Positions 1 through 7,051 of a stretch of 7,398 nucleotides of DNA are shown here, in pieces. The DNA lies in contig CANJQZ010000092.1 in NCBI GenBank assembly GCA_947476515.1, forward strand, positions 1 to 7,398, read 5' to 3'. Origin of the DNA: Flavobacteriales bacterium. GTDB lineage: Bacteria > Bacteroidota > Bacteroidia > Flavobacteriales_D > Crocinitomicaceae. The notes under the pieces were generated by a model. It was not told where the DNA came from. It ran no database searches and was given only the letters and a program-made list of their open reading frames with translations. Made by a program: the position numbers and the translations under genes. Numbering within the stretch: the stretch's first letter is position 1; each line of letters begins with the position of its first letter.

Positions 1-2
1 TA

Positions 3-1631
3 AGAGGTAATAATTTTTCTATTAGCGGAACAAGCTCTGTTTTAACGAATGGAAAGGTAACTATTGAACCAACTTCTAATTCGTTTACGAGTGCATTAAC
101 CTTTCCAATAACGAGCATGTCTATTGCAAATACGATCACAGGACTTACCATTGGAAAACCAAGCAATTCGGCAGATATTACATTTGCAAATACAACTTCG
201 ATCAATGGGCCGATCACTGTTTATGGTGGCACTTTAGCCGTGAATCAAAACATTGCTTCATCCGCTGGATCTACTATCAGTCTATTCGGAAATACTCTGA
301 ACTTTGCTTCCAATAAAACAGTTACTACTTCCGGTTTGCTCATTATAGCAACACAAAACTTATCTAATTCAATAGGACTTGCTGGAGCCAATGGATCATT
401 ACAATTGCCAACTTCATATTTCACTACTAATTTAACAGATGGCTGCTCCACAATTCAAATTGGCACGAGTAATCACACAAGTGCAATTTCATCAAATGGC
501 TTCTCTTTAAGAGACCATATGTCGATTTATACAAGTGGTGCTTTATCCCTAGGTGGCAAGCCTGTTTTGGGTTCAAATAACCTTACATTAGGACCTGATA
601 TTTCTTTAATTACCAGTGGTGACACAAGCTATTTCAAAACCAATGGAACTGGAAAAGTGTTCAGAAACATTCCGAATGGCTCAAATTTAATATTCCCAGT
701 TGGTCGAGCAATTTATAATCCTGTCACAATAAAAAACAATACAGGAGCTTCAGATAATTTTTCTGTTTTAGTGTTGGATTCAGTCTTTTTAAACGGAACA
801 ACTGGTCCATTAATTACAACACCTCATGTAAAAACTACTTGGGACATTTCAAAAACAAACCCAAATGGTGGTTCAGGAGTTGATTTTCTTTTTGGTTGGA
901 AATTAAGTCAAGAGGTGGGAACATTTACGAGTTATAAACTAAATCACCATTCTTCAACATGGGCATTTGCGGCTGGAACATCTCAAACTCCAAGTGGAAC
1001 CATAATAAAAGGTATGTCACATACAGCATATTCAGGCACTTTCTCACCTTTTGCGATCAGTGAAGGAGACTATGCTTTACCAGTTGAACTCATTTCTTTT
1101 AATGCAAATTGCATCTCCAATGAAACAAAAATTGAATGGCAAACAGCTTCAGAACACAACACAAGTCATTTTGTAGTGGAAAGAAGTTTTGAAGGCACAA
1201 AATGGGAAAAACTAGGAGAAGTTACCGCAGCAGGGAATTCCACCAGCATACTCAACTACTCGTTCATAGATACTGCCTTGGTCGCAAGAGCATTGACCTA
1301 TTATCGCCTAGAACAACTTGATATAGATGGAAAAAGTGAAACATTTGGTCCAGTATCTAGCGATTGTGCAACAAATAATGCCTTCCAGGTTGTAATTATA
1401 CCTAATCCAAATGATGGTCTATTTACATTAAAAATTGATTCAGAAAATAGTCAAGAAATTGATGTTCGAATCTACCAAATGGATGGAAAAGAAGTTGCTC
1501 GTAAATCAATTTCTAATTCGGGAGGAACATCCTTACATTATATTGATCTGGAAGGCTTTGCATCAGGAATTTATGCCTTGCACATGCATCACAGTAAAGG
1601 AGTTTTAATTAAAAAAGCAGTTATTAAGTAA
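3..1631 (+). CDS. T9SS-exported surface protein, 5'-truncated by the window
   Basis: The frame is open from the first full codon at 3, so the first ATG (117) is almost certainly internal and the true start, with its signal peptide, lies upstream. 542 residues are visible. Residues ~1-210 are low-complexity, Ser/Thr/Asn/Gly-rich short beta-strand repeats (ITGLTIG, ADITFANTTSINGPITVYGG) resembling a beta-helix or beta-solenoid of a surface adhesin. Residues ~211-357 form a conserved beta module (TNGTGK, FPVG..IYNPVTI, TWDISKTN). Residues ~358-455 are the pre-sorting module (ALPVELISF, EWQTASEHN, YYRLEQLDIDG). Residues ~463-542 are a type A T9SS sorting domain: IPNPNDG, YQMDGKEV, LEGFASGIYALHM and a terminal KKAVIK. 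By family knowledge the tail is recognised by the T9SS translocon and usually cleaved on the outside of the outer membrane. The ligand is unknown. The C-terminal ~330 residues are paralogous to those of the next gene, 161 bp downstream on the same strand. No convincing terminator follows. Confidence 0.9.
   Translation, partial: RGNNFSISGTSSVLTNGKVTIEPTSNSFTSALTFPITSMSIANTITGLTIGKPSNSADITFANTTSINGPITVYGGTLAVNQNIASSAGSTISLFGNTLNFASNKTVTTSGLLIIATQNLSNSIGLAGANGSLQLPTSYFTTNLTDGCSTIQIGTSNHTSAISSNGFSLRDHMSIYTSGALSLGGKPVLGSNNLTLGPDISLITSGDTSYFKTNGTGKVFRNIPNGSNLIFPVGRAIYNPVTIKNNTGASDNFSVLVLDSVFLNGTTGPLITTPHVKTTWDISKTNPNGGSGVDFLFGWKLSQEVGTFTSYKLNHHSSTWAFAAGTSQTPSGTIIKGMSHTAYSGTFSPFAISEGDYALPVELISFNANCISNETKIEWQTASEHNTSHFVVERSFEGTKWEKLGEVTAAGNSTSILNYSFIDTALVARALTYYRLEQLDIDGKSETFGPVSSDCATNNAFQVVIIPNPNDGLFTLKIDSENSQEIDVRIYQMDGKEVARKSISNSGGTSLHYIDLEGFASGIYALHMHHSKGVLIKKAVIK
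633..1631 (+). repeat. C-terminal export cassette, copy 1
   Basis: The last ~330 codons of this gene align nearly end to end with 4859-5854 in the next gene (999 versus 996 bp). Matching landmarks in the same order are KTNGTGK/KTSGTGK, FPVGRAIYNPVTI/FPIGNAAYNPVTI, TWDISKTN, SGVDF, KLNHHSS/KLNHYSS, GTFSPF/GSFSPF, ALPVE, KIEWQTASEHN/EIKWQTASEHN, YYRL and the PNP-containing sorting domain. Similarity is visible in the DNA too: 841-886 matches 5067-5112 with only about five differences. I read it as a duplicated or recombining module carrying the secretion signal. Confidence 0.85.
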
Positions 1632-1736
1632 ATCATCTAACTCCTTTAAAAACAGTATTTAATATTTTTCAGTTCTTGAGATATGATACGCAAAGGAGAT
1701 TGAATGTAAACTTATTTATTAGATAACATAGAACAA

Positions 1737-1767
1737 TTGTCTTCTTTTATAAAGGTGTGGAAGACAA
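1737..1767. promoter_or_regulatory. Inverted repeat in the leader of the large surface-protein gene
   Basis: TTGTCTTC (1737-1744) and GAAGACAA (1760-1767) are perfect 8-bp inverted arms around a 15-nt spacer, ending 25 bases before the ATG at 1793. The left arm overlaps a small palindrome, ACAATTGT (1733-1740). No T-tract follows the right arm on either strand, so it does not look like a terminator for the preceding gene. It could be an operator or a 5'-UTR hairpin near the ribosome entry site. The rest of the 161-bp gap (1632-1792) shows no good TAnnTTTG-type Bacteroidota promoter and no Shine-Dalgarno sequence; the ATG is preceded by an A/T-rich leader. Confidence 0.4.
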
Positions 1768-1792
1768 ATAAAATTAAAGGGTAAATAAAATT

Positions 1793-4700
1793 ATGAAAAA
1801 AACTACATTTAACAAATCTACATTAGGTCATTTATTAACTTCTGCGAAAGAACAATTCCTGTTATTTTTCAACAAATCTCTTTTAAGTTCTTTTAATCTT
1901 GAACCAGCCTCTTTTTTATTCAAAACGATTCAGAAGCTATGCTTAGTCTTTTTTTTCTTGGGTTTTTTCTCAGCTAATGCAGCAACAATTTATGTAAACA
2001 GTGCTACCGGAAGTGATGCCAATGCTGGTACAATAGGAGCGCCTTACAAAACCTTTCACAAAGCTTACACAATGTCTGCAGCTTCAGGTGATGTAATTAA
2101 CTTAACGGGTACATTTGATTGGACTGCTGTTGATGAGATTGGTGATGCTGCAACTTCAGGGTATACAATTTCTAAAAATTTAACCATACAAGGTCAAGGA
2201 GCTAATTCAACCATATTTCAAGCAGCAAATGCAGATAATATTGCAAATAGAAGGATTTTTACAATAACCTATGGTTATACAGTTGTAATTAATAATTGTA
2301 CTATGCGTTATGGAAAAACAACTGATGGCGGAGGTATTCAAGTAAATGGGATAGCTACAATTGAGAGTTGTGATATATCTTACAATAGAGCTACTGGATC
2401 TAGTGGAGGTGGATTGAATTGTAGAGGCATGGCAACAATTAATAACTCATTAGTTAGTTATAATTTTGCTTGGAACATGGGCGGTGGGGTCAATCGTGAC
2501 TATTATTCAGGTAATGACGGTACTCCAAGTGCGTCAGACAAATTAGTGATTACAAATTCTACAATTGCATATAACCAAGTACTTGCAAATTTGGCATATT
2601 TTGATGGCGGAGGGGTTTTTTACAGAAGAGGTGCGGGTACTATCACAAATTCAGTTATAGCATATAATATAGTTACAAATGCAGATGCTTCAACCAACGG
2701 TATTGGGACAGGAGATCCGTCTTCCATTGTAAATTTAAAAAATAATATAATTGCAAATAATTTCAGATTTAATTGTTGGGGTGGAGATATTGGGCACAGA
2801 GATCCATCTAACGGTGGTTCTTATGTTGATAATGGCAACAATATTTTTGGGGTAAAAGGATATTTGAGTCAAGGTTTAACAATATCTTCCACTTCATGGT
2901 TAGATCTTGTTGCTAATTGTAGCACACCTGACGGAGTATTTGTCTTACAAAACGGTCAAAATTGCAGATCAGGTCAACTTTATTTGTCATCAACATTAAG
3001 CTTAAATTCATCTACAAATGGGGTTCAAAATTTTGACATTTCAGATCCATTAAGCATTGTAATAAATAACGGTTCATCTGTTGCGAATGCATCAATCTCT
3101 ATTCCATCAAATGATATGCGTGGCTTTTCTAGAGTTGGTCTAACTGATATTGGTCCATTTGAATATCAATCTGTTGTTGCACCTTTTGCAGCTCCTGTTT
3201 CGGGTTCTGTTTCTTCAACAGAATTAATTTGTTACAACGGAACTGCAAGTGCTATTGTTCTAACGGGTTCTACAGGCTCAATACAATGGCAATTTTCGAC
3301 AAATGGTTCAACTTGGTCGAATGTTTCTGGTGCAACAGGTTCAACATTAACAAGTACTCAAATAGGTGCGGTTACAAGCACAAAGTTTTTTAGAGCTAAT
3401 GTAACAAATAGTGGATGTACTGAAGTTTCTAATTTAGCTGTTGTCAAGATTAATAATGGTTTAGCTTTTGATGGTGTAGGTGATTATGTAAATATTGGAA
3501 ACCATGCATCTTTAAATTTTACTGGGAATTTCACTATTGAATCCTGGGTTAAGGTACCTGCAACTCCAAAATATAGTATTAATACGATCTTTAGTAAAAA
3601 CTATCCAAATCATGGAACACCTGGTTACTCTTTTGCATTTAACCATTGGAACACTACGAATCTATTTTTAACGCTAGAAGATGGTGCTGGTGCTATTAGT
3701 TCAAATACAGCACTTACCGTTGGTGATTGGAGCCATGTTGCTATAGTTGTTAGTGGGAATGGTACACTTGGTACATTCTACATAAATGGAAAAGCAGTTG
3801 GTGGTGGCGCAGTAACTTTAACCAATGCTTCAGCTGTTAATGAGTTTATTGGCTCAATGGATGCATCTGGTTCTTATTCTTTATCTGGTACTTTAGATGA
3901 ATTAAGAATTTGGAATGTGGCTAGAACACAACAAGAGTTATTGGATAATTTAGACAATCCTTTAATTGGAAATGAAACAGGTTTAGTAGCTTATTATGAC
4001 TTTAACCAAGGTGTACCATCAGGAACTAATACTGGTTTAACAATTATTGATCAAACATCGAATGGAAACAATGGTACTTTTTCCGGTACTTCTCTAAGTG
4101 GATCAAGTTCTAATTTCGTAGATGGTAATCATTTGAGTGTTATTGCTCCTGAATCTAATGGGTGTTTGTCAGCGACTTCTCCAAAATTAAGATTTGGAGG
4201 AACAGGTAAAACTCCTTCGGCTTATCAATGGTATTCCAATGCAAGTGCAAGTACAACAGGTTCAACATCTATTTCTGGATCTATTAATAACACATATGAT
4301 GCGCCAACTTCGACAGCAAATATTGTTTTTTATTATTTGAACGCAACAGGAACATGTGCAAGTAGTTCTAATTCAAATTTTGCAAAGGTTATTACAGAAA
4401 ACCCAGCAATCTCAGGAAGCGATTATTTATACTTAAATCACGCTGGAAATTATACAACTTCTGTAACCGCTGCGGCATCTAATCCGTGGGTGATGTCAAA
4501 CACAGCTTTTGCAACAACATCAACAATAGGCGCTGTTACTGCTGTCACTACGGGCACTCCAACATTAACATTTACTTCTGCTTTGGGTTGTGTATCAACT
4601 AAAACAATCAATGTTGTCCCCGTAGAATGGGTTGGAACTACAAGTACAGATTGGACCATTAGCTCAAATTGGAATGGTGGATATGTACCAACAAATATTT

Positions 4701-5854
4701 CAACATTAGGAGTTAATGCCAATGCAACAAGTGATTTAGTTTTAAATGGTTCGAAAACAGTCACCATATTAACTTTCAATGGTGCAAATAGAAAAGTTGA
4801 TCTTGGGATTTATGATTTAACTGCCACAACAATTAATGGAGCGAATGCTACCAACTATGTTAAAACATCTGGAACAGGAAAATTAATTCAAACACTGGCA
4901 AACAATTCATCAGTTGCATTTCCAATTGGAAATGCTGCATACAACCCAGTAACGATTACGAATAAATCAGGAGCAAGTGATGTGTTTTCTGCACGCGTTT
5001 TAGTTGGGGCCTTCATGGAAGGTTTAACAGGTGCTGCAATTACTTCAACGGTATTAAACAGAACATGGGATATTTCAAAAACAAATGCAAATGCTGGTTC
5101 TGGAGTTGATTTTGTGTTTAACTGGAATGCAGGAGAAGTTGCCAATGGTAACTTTGTAACTCCAAAATTGAATCATTATTCTTCAACAACATCAAATTGG
5201 GAAGTACCAACAGTTGCAACATCAGTATTCGGTTCAAATATGTTAACAGTTACTGGTTATACGGGATCGTTCTCTCCCTTTACAGTCGCAGAAGGTCCTA
5301 CAGCATTACCTGTAGAAATGGTTTATTTCTTTGCAAATTGTTCCCAAGCGGATGTTGAAATTAAATGGCAAACAGCTTCCGAGCACAACAGTGATTACTT
5401 CCAGTTGGAATCAAGTTTGGATGCCGTGAATTGGGAAATGATTCAAACGACTCCTGCAGCTGGGTCTTCGCAAGAGCTTATTAATTATTCCGCAATTGAT
5501 TTCGATGCTAATCGTAAACAAAAATACTATCGTTTAAAGCAAGTCGATTTTAATGGAGATTTTAAAATATATGGTCCTTTGAAAGCAGATTGTGCTGTCG
5601 AATCAACCAACATCAGCTTGCACCCAAATCCATGTGCAACGGAGGTGACGCTTTCTATTGCATCGCAAATTCCAACAGAAGTGAACTATACGCTGATCAG
5701 TCCGGAAGGAAAAGTGCTAGAAAATAAGCAAATGGCAGTTCAATCAGGAATCACTTTGTTCACTTTGGATGTTTCGAATTACCCAAGTGGAATGTACATG
5801 CTGCAATTTGATGTAAACGACAAGCGTTTTATTAAGAAGCTTACGGTGCAGTAA
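1793..5854 (+). CDS. Large multidomain T9SS surface protein: beta-helix, Ig-like, LamG-like, sorting domain
   Basis: Complete, 1353 residues. The only Met before the hydrophobic core is residue 1, giving a long leader: n-region ~1-47, core LCLVFFFLGFF (~49-59), likely cleavage after A61-N62-A63. Residues 64-~460 form a right-handed beta-helix opening with ATIYVNSATGSDANAGT; coils repeat as INNCTMRYG (166), IESCDISYN (190), INNSLVSYN (216), ITNSTIAYN (253), ITNSVIAYN (284) and LKNNIIANN (315). The helix closes with DIGPFEYQ (452), resembling 'choice-of-anchor' domains. Next come an Ig-like domain (~463-552, IQWQFSTNGSTW), a LamG/concanavalin-like domain (555-~745, GLAFDGVGDYVNIG, FTIESWVKV, DWSHVAIVV, LDELRIWNVART, LVAYYDFNQG), further Ig-like stretches (~782-868, ~869-943) and a Trp module (944-972, VEWVGTTSTDW...NWNGG). 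Residues 1023-1353 are the cassette shared with the preceding gene, with ALPVE at 1171 and a type A sorting domain from 1273 (LHPNP, SPEGKVL, YPSGMYMLQF, KKLTVQ). Role inferred: secreted or displayed adhesin or glycan-binding protein; no lyase catalytic residues can be assigned. Confidence 0.93.
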   Translation: MKKTTFNKSTLGHLLTSAKEQFLLFFNKSLLSSFNLEPASFLFKTIQKLCLVFFFLGFFSANAATIYVNSATGSDANAGTIGAPYKTFHKAYTMSAASGDVINLTGTFDWTAVDEIGDAATSGYTISKNLTIQGQGANSTIFQAANADNIANRRIFTITYGYTVVINNCTMRYGKTTDGGGIQVNGIATIESCDISYNRATGSSGGGLNCRGMATINNSLVSYNFAWNMGGGVNRDYYSGNDGTPSASDKLVITNSTIAYNQVLANLAYFDGGGVFYRRGAGTITNSVIAYNIVTNADASTNGIGTGDPSSIVNLKNNIIANNFRFNCWGGDIGHRDPSNGGSYVDNGNNIFGVKGYLSQGLTISSTSWLDLVANCSTPDGVFVLQNGQNCRSGQLYLSSTLSLNSSTNGVQNFDISDPLSIVINNGSSVANASISIPSNDMRGFSRVGLTDIGPFEYQSVVAPFAAPVSGSVSSTELICYNGTASAIVLTGSTGSIQWQFSTNGSTWSNVSGATGSTLTSTQIGAVTSTKFFRANVTNSGCTEVSNLAVVKINNGLAFDGVGDYVNIGNHASLNFTGNFTIESWVKVPATPKYSINTIFSKNYPNHGTPGYSFAFNHWNTTNLFLTLEDGAGAISSNTALTVGDWSHVAIVVSGNGTLGTFYINGKAVGGGAVTLTNASAVNEFIGSMDASGSYSLSGTLDELRIWNVARTQQELLDNLDNPLIGNETGLVAYYDFNQGVPSGTNTGLTIIDQTSNGNNGTFSGTSLSGSSSNFVDGNHLSVIAPESNGCLSATSPKLRFGGTGKTPSAYQWYSNASASTTGSTSISGSINNTYDAPTSTANIVFYYLNATGTCASSSNSNFAKVITENPAISGSDYLYLNHAGNYTTSVTAAASNPWVMSNTAFATTSTIGAVTAVTTGTPTLTFTSALGCVSTKTINVVPVEWVGTTSTDWTISSNWNGGYVPTNISTLGVNANATSDLVLNGSKTVTILTFNGANRKVDLGIYDLTATTINGANATNYVKTSGTGKLIQTLANNSSVAFPIGNAAYNPVTITNKSGASDVFSARVLVGAFMEGLTGAAITSTVLNRTWDISKTNANAGSGVDFVFNWNAGEVANGNFVTPKLNHYSSTTSNWEVPTVATSVFGSNMLTVTGYTGSFSPFTVAEGPTALPVEMVYFFANCSQADVEIKWQTASEHNSDYFQLESSLDAVNWEMIQTTPAAGSSQELINYSAIDFDANRKQKYYRLKQVDFNGDFKIYGPLKADCAVESTNISLHPNPCATEVTLSIASQIPTEVNYTLISPEGKVLENKQMAVQSGITLFTLDVSNYPSGMYMLQFDVNDKRFIKKLTVQ
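4859..5854 (+). repeat. C-terminal export cassette, copy 2
   Basis: This is the partner of 633-1631: the same module order, nearly the same length and long runs of near-identical DNA, for example AATGGCAAACAGCTTC in both (5364-5379 here, 1135-1150 in copy 1). The N-terminal side of the join differs completely between the two genes: short beta repeats in the first, and a Trp-rich module after Ig/LamG domains here. That fits a shared secretion tail attached to varied passenger domains. Confidence 0.85.
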
Positions 5855-6169
5855 AAAAGGAACAGCATTTAATAAATTTAAATTTGTCTAAGGATTTTAT
5901 AACATAGATTAGCGTTAATTCTATTCTCTTTTTAAACTATATTTTTCGAAACATCAATTACTTGATGCTTTAGATTTTCGCAGACGATGTATTTCGAGGA
6001 TAAATTTCTTTATTTCAATTTTGACTGAGGTTTTCACCCGTAAAATTGAGGATTATTAAAAACAATTAAGGGCCTAAATGTTTTATTATCAATAATTTAG
6101 TTATCTTAGTGAAAATACAACTTATTTAATCATTGAGATGGGCTTAACCCTATTTCCTAACCAAATCTT
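5855..6169. other. Gene-free gap with weak AT-rich inverted repeats
   Basis: No coding frame of note occurs in these 315 bases. Three imperfect structures can be seen. CATCAA/TTGATG (5952-5957/5962-5967) has a 4-nt loop and outer arms CGAAA/TTTCG (5947-5951/5976-5980). TCAATTTT/AAAATTGA is at 6015-6022/6042-6049. CTAAAT/ATTTAG is at 6074-6079/6095-6100. None is followed by a T-tract, so none is a convincing intrinsic terminator for the large gene. TAAATTTG at 5879-5886 matches the Bacteroidota -7 consensus TAnnTTTG but has no TTG at the -33 spacing and lies far from the next start. The promoter of the lipoprotein gene is presumably in the right half but cannot be placed. Confidence 0.4.
5947..5980. 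repeat. Nested inverted repeat (small stem-loop)
   Basis: The inner perfect 6-bp arms CATCAA and TTGATG (5952-5957, 5962-5967) enclose the loop TTAC. The outer arms CGAAA (5947-5951) and TTTCG (5976-5980) could extend the stem across an 8-nt bulge on the 3' side. It lies ~95 bases after the stop of the large surface-protein gene. Stability would be modest and no poly-T follows. It could mark the 3' end of that transcript or be chance in AT-rich sequence. Confidence 0.3.
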
Positions 6170-6718
6170 ATGAAAAAACTATTATTATGTTTTCTTGTAT
6201 CAGCATCATTTATTGCTTGTACAAACCAAGAAACAAAAAAAGCTGAAAATTCTGCAGAGGACAAAGACACCGGTACTTGGACTTCTTTAGACTCAAAAAC
6301 AATTAAAGTAAGACAATTACTTGAACACTATGTCAAAAATGACACAAGCGTCGTTTATGAAATAGTTGCTGATACGATGAAGTTTAGCGATCAATTGGCT
6401 AATAACCAAGAGAACGGAGCAACTAAAGTAAATAAAGGTGGTCGTGTAGGATTTGCGCAAATCACTCGAAATGATCATCAATTTTTTAGTGATATTAGTT
6501 TAACAACCGATAATATAAAAACTTTTGTTGGCAAGGATGGAGGTATAGCTACATTGTATTGGGGTATGTGGTCTGGAACGGGGAGATTTACAAAAAATAA
6601 ATGTACAGTTCCCGTTCATTTATATTTCTTTTGGAAAGGTGATAAAATTACAAGTGGGGGTCGTTTTGTAGATCCTACTGTATCAAAAGAGGAGTTTGCG
6701 GCATCTCAAAAAAAATAA
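6170..6718 (+). CDS. Putative lipoprotein with NTF2/SnoaL-like fold
   Basis: 182 residues. The N-terminus is a lipoprotein signal: MKK, hydrophobic core LLLCFLVSASF and lipobox FIA-C17 (Phe at -3 instead of the usual Leu), so Cys17 should be lipidated and the protein membrane-anchored. Residues 18-35 are a polar, charged linker (NQETKKAENSAEDKD). From ~36 the chain looks like a small alpha+beta cone of the NTF2/SnoaL type: helix VRQLLEHYVKNDTSVVYEIV, then DTMKFSDQL, and late strands LYWGMWSGTGRF (129-140) and VPVHLYFFWKGDKITSGGRFVDP (147-169), with the wide Trp/Gly turn common in this fold. The family assignment is by appearance only. Such proteins bind small ligands or act as enzymes, but no catalytic set can be named here. 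The gene stands alone: 315 bp separate it from the upstream stop and a strong terminator follows its own stop. No Shine-Dalgarno is seen. Confidence 0.85.
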   Translation: MKKLLLCFLVSASFIACTNQETKKAENSAEDKDTGTWTSLDSKTIKVRQLLEHYVKNDTSVVYEIVADTMKFSDQLANNQENGATKVNKGGRVGFAQITRNDHQFFSDISLTTDNIKTFVGKDGGIATLYWGMWSGTGRFTKNKCTVPVHLYFFWKGDKITSGGRFVDPTVSKEEFAASQKK

Positions 6719-6751
6719 CTACTTCAATTTAAGTTTGGAAAAATACGACTG

Positions 6752-6781
6752 AGACCTCTAGTGATAGAGGTCTTTTTTTTT
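6752..6781 (+). terminator. Intrinsic terminator of the lipoprotein gene
   Basis: GACCTCTA (6753-6760) and TAGAGGTC (6765-6772) form a perfect 8-bp stem with the 4-nt loop GTGA, extendable by an A-T pair at 6752/6773. A run of nine T follows (6773-6781). It starts 34 bases after the lipoprotein stop. On the opposite strand there is no comparable T-run, so it acts in the + direction only. Confidence 0.93.
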
Positions 6782-7009
6782 CTACAACCTTCCGCAGAAT
6801 AATAAGGTTTTTATTAATTTACTTCAACCAAAAACGGATCTTGATCCCAAGAATAGTGCAAACTATTTGCATCTTACATCGCTTTCGTTCTTCACTTCTC
6901 GCCCTGAGTTCATCCAAGGGCACTCTGTTTAGTGGTCCAAAGGTCTGAATTATCGAACTTGAAGAGGGAGGATTTGGAGCGGATTGCTTTGGAACTAGAA
7001 AAATGAATA
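6782..7009. other. Non-coding stretch with clustered short hairpins, composition unlike neighbours
   Basis: No credible gene is present. The middle (~6833-6995) is less AT-rich than the rest of the window. Short inverted repeats cluster here: AACCTT/AAGGTT (6786-6791/6804-6809, followed by TTT); GGATC-TT-GATCC (6836-6847); AATAGT-GCAA-ACTATT (6852-6867), overlapping TGCAAA-CTA-TTTGCA (6857-6871); and GCCCT/AGGGC (6901-6905/6917-6921). A 66-codon minus-strand frame (7019-6819) and a second stop-poor minus frame cross it, but neither resembles a family I can identify with confidence. It could be an interspersed repeat, a decayed insertion or a structured RNA; I cannot decide between these from the sequence. 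Confidence 0.4.
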
Positions 7010-7041
7010 ATTTATACATGAAAACATTTTCATGTATAAAT
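7010..7041. promoter_or_regulatory. Perfect palindrome (15-bp arms, 2-bp centre) upstream of the Fic gene
   Basis: ATTTATACATGAAAA (7010-7024) and TTTTCATGTATAAAT (7027-7041) are perfect inverted copies separated by CA. The arms share the core TACATGA with two more direct copies closer to the Fic start, which points to protein binding rather than chance or termination. No T-tract follows. The DNA could extrude as a hairpin, but its AT-richness and dyad symmetry best fit a dimeric repressor or activator site. Confidence 0.65.
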
Positions 7042-7051
7042 ATATTTAATA

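Noticed and set aside
245..451. 68-codon minus-strand frame
   Set aside because: It lies wholly inside the first surface-protein gene on the opposite strand and has no domain character.
117..1631. Treating 117 as the start of the first gene
   Set aside because: The same frame is open back to base 3 with similar Ser/Thr/Asn-rich sequence, and nothing at 117 resembles a signal peptide, which a T9SS cargo must have.
4450..4779. 109-codon minus-strand frame
   Set aside because: It is antisense to the large surface gene. Its Val/Ala/Thr-rich sequence is the complement of repetitive beta-strand coding.
4888..5145. 85-codon minus-strand frame
   Set aside because: It is antisense to the shared C-terminal cassette, with no recognisable features.
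5879..5886. TAAATTTG as a promoter for the lipoprotein gene
   Set aside because: It matches TAnnTTTG but lacks a TTG at -33 and lies ~284 bases before the start, in DNA where such matches are common by chance.
6819..7019. 66-codon minus-strand frame as a small gene
   Set aside because: Its start lies inside the Fic palindrome, it has no promoter or family likeness, and another minus frame is almost equally open. It is kept only as part of the unexplained intergenic block.
7010..7041. The palindrome as an intrinsic terminator
   Set aside because: The stem is AT-rich, no T-run follows on the + strand, a strong terminator already sits at 6752-6781, and the half-site recurs at the Fic start.
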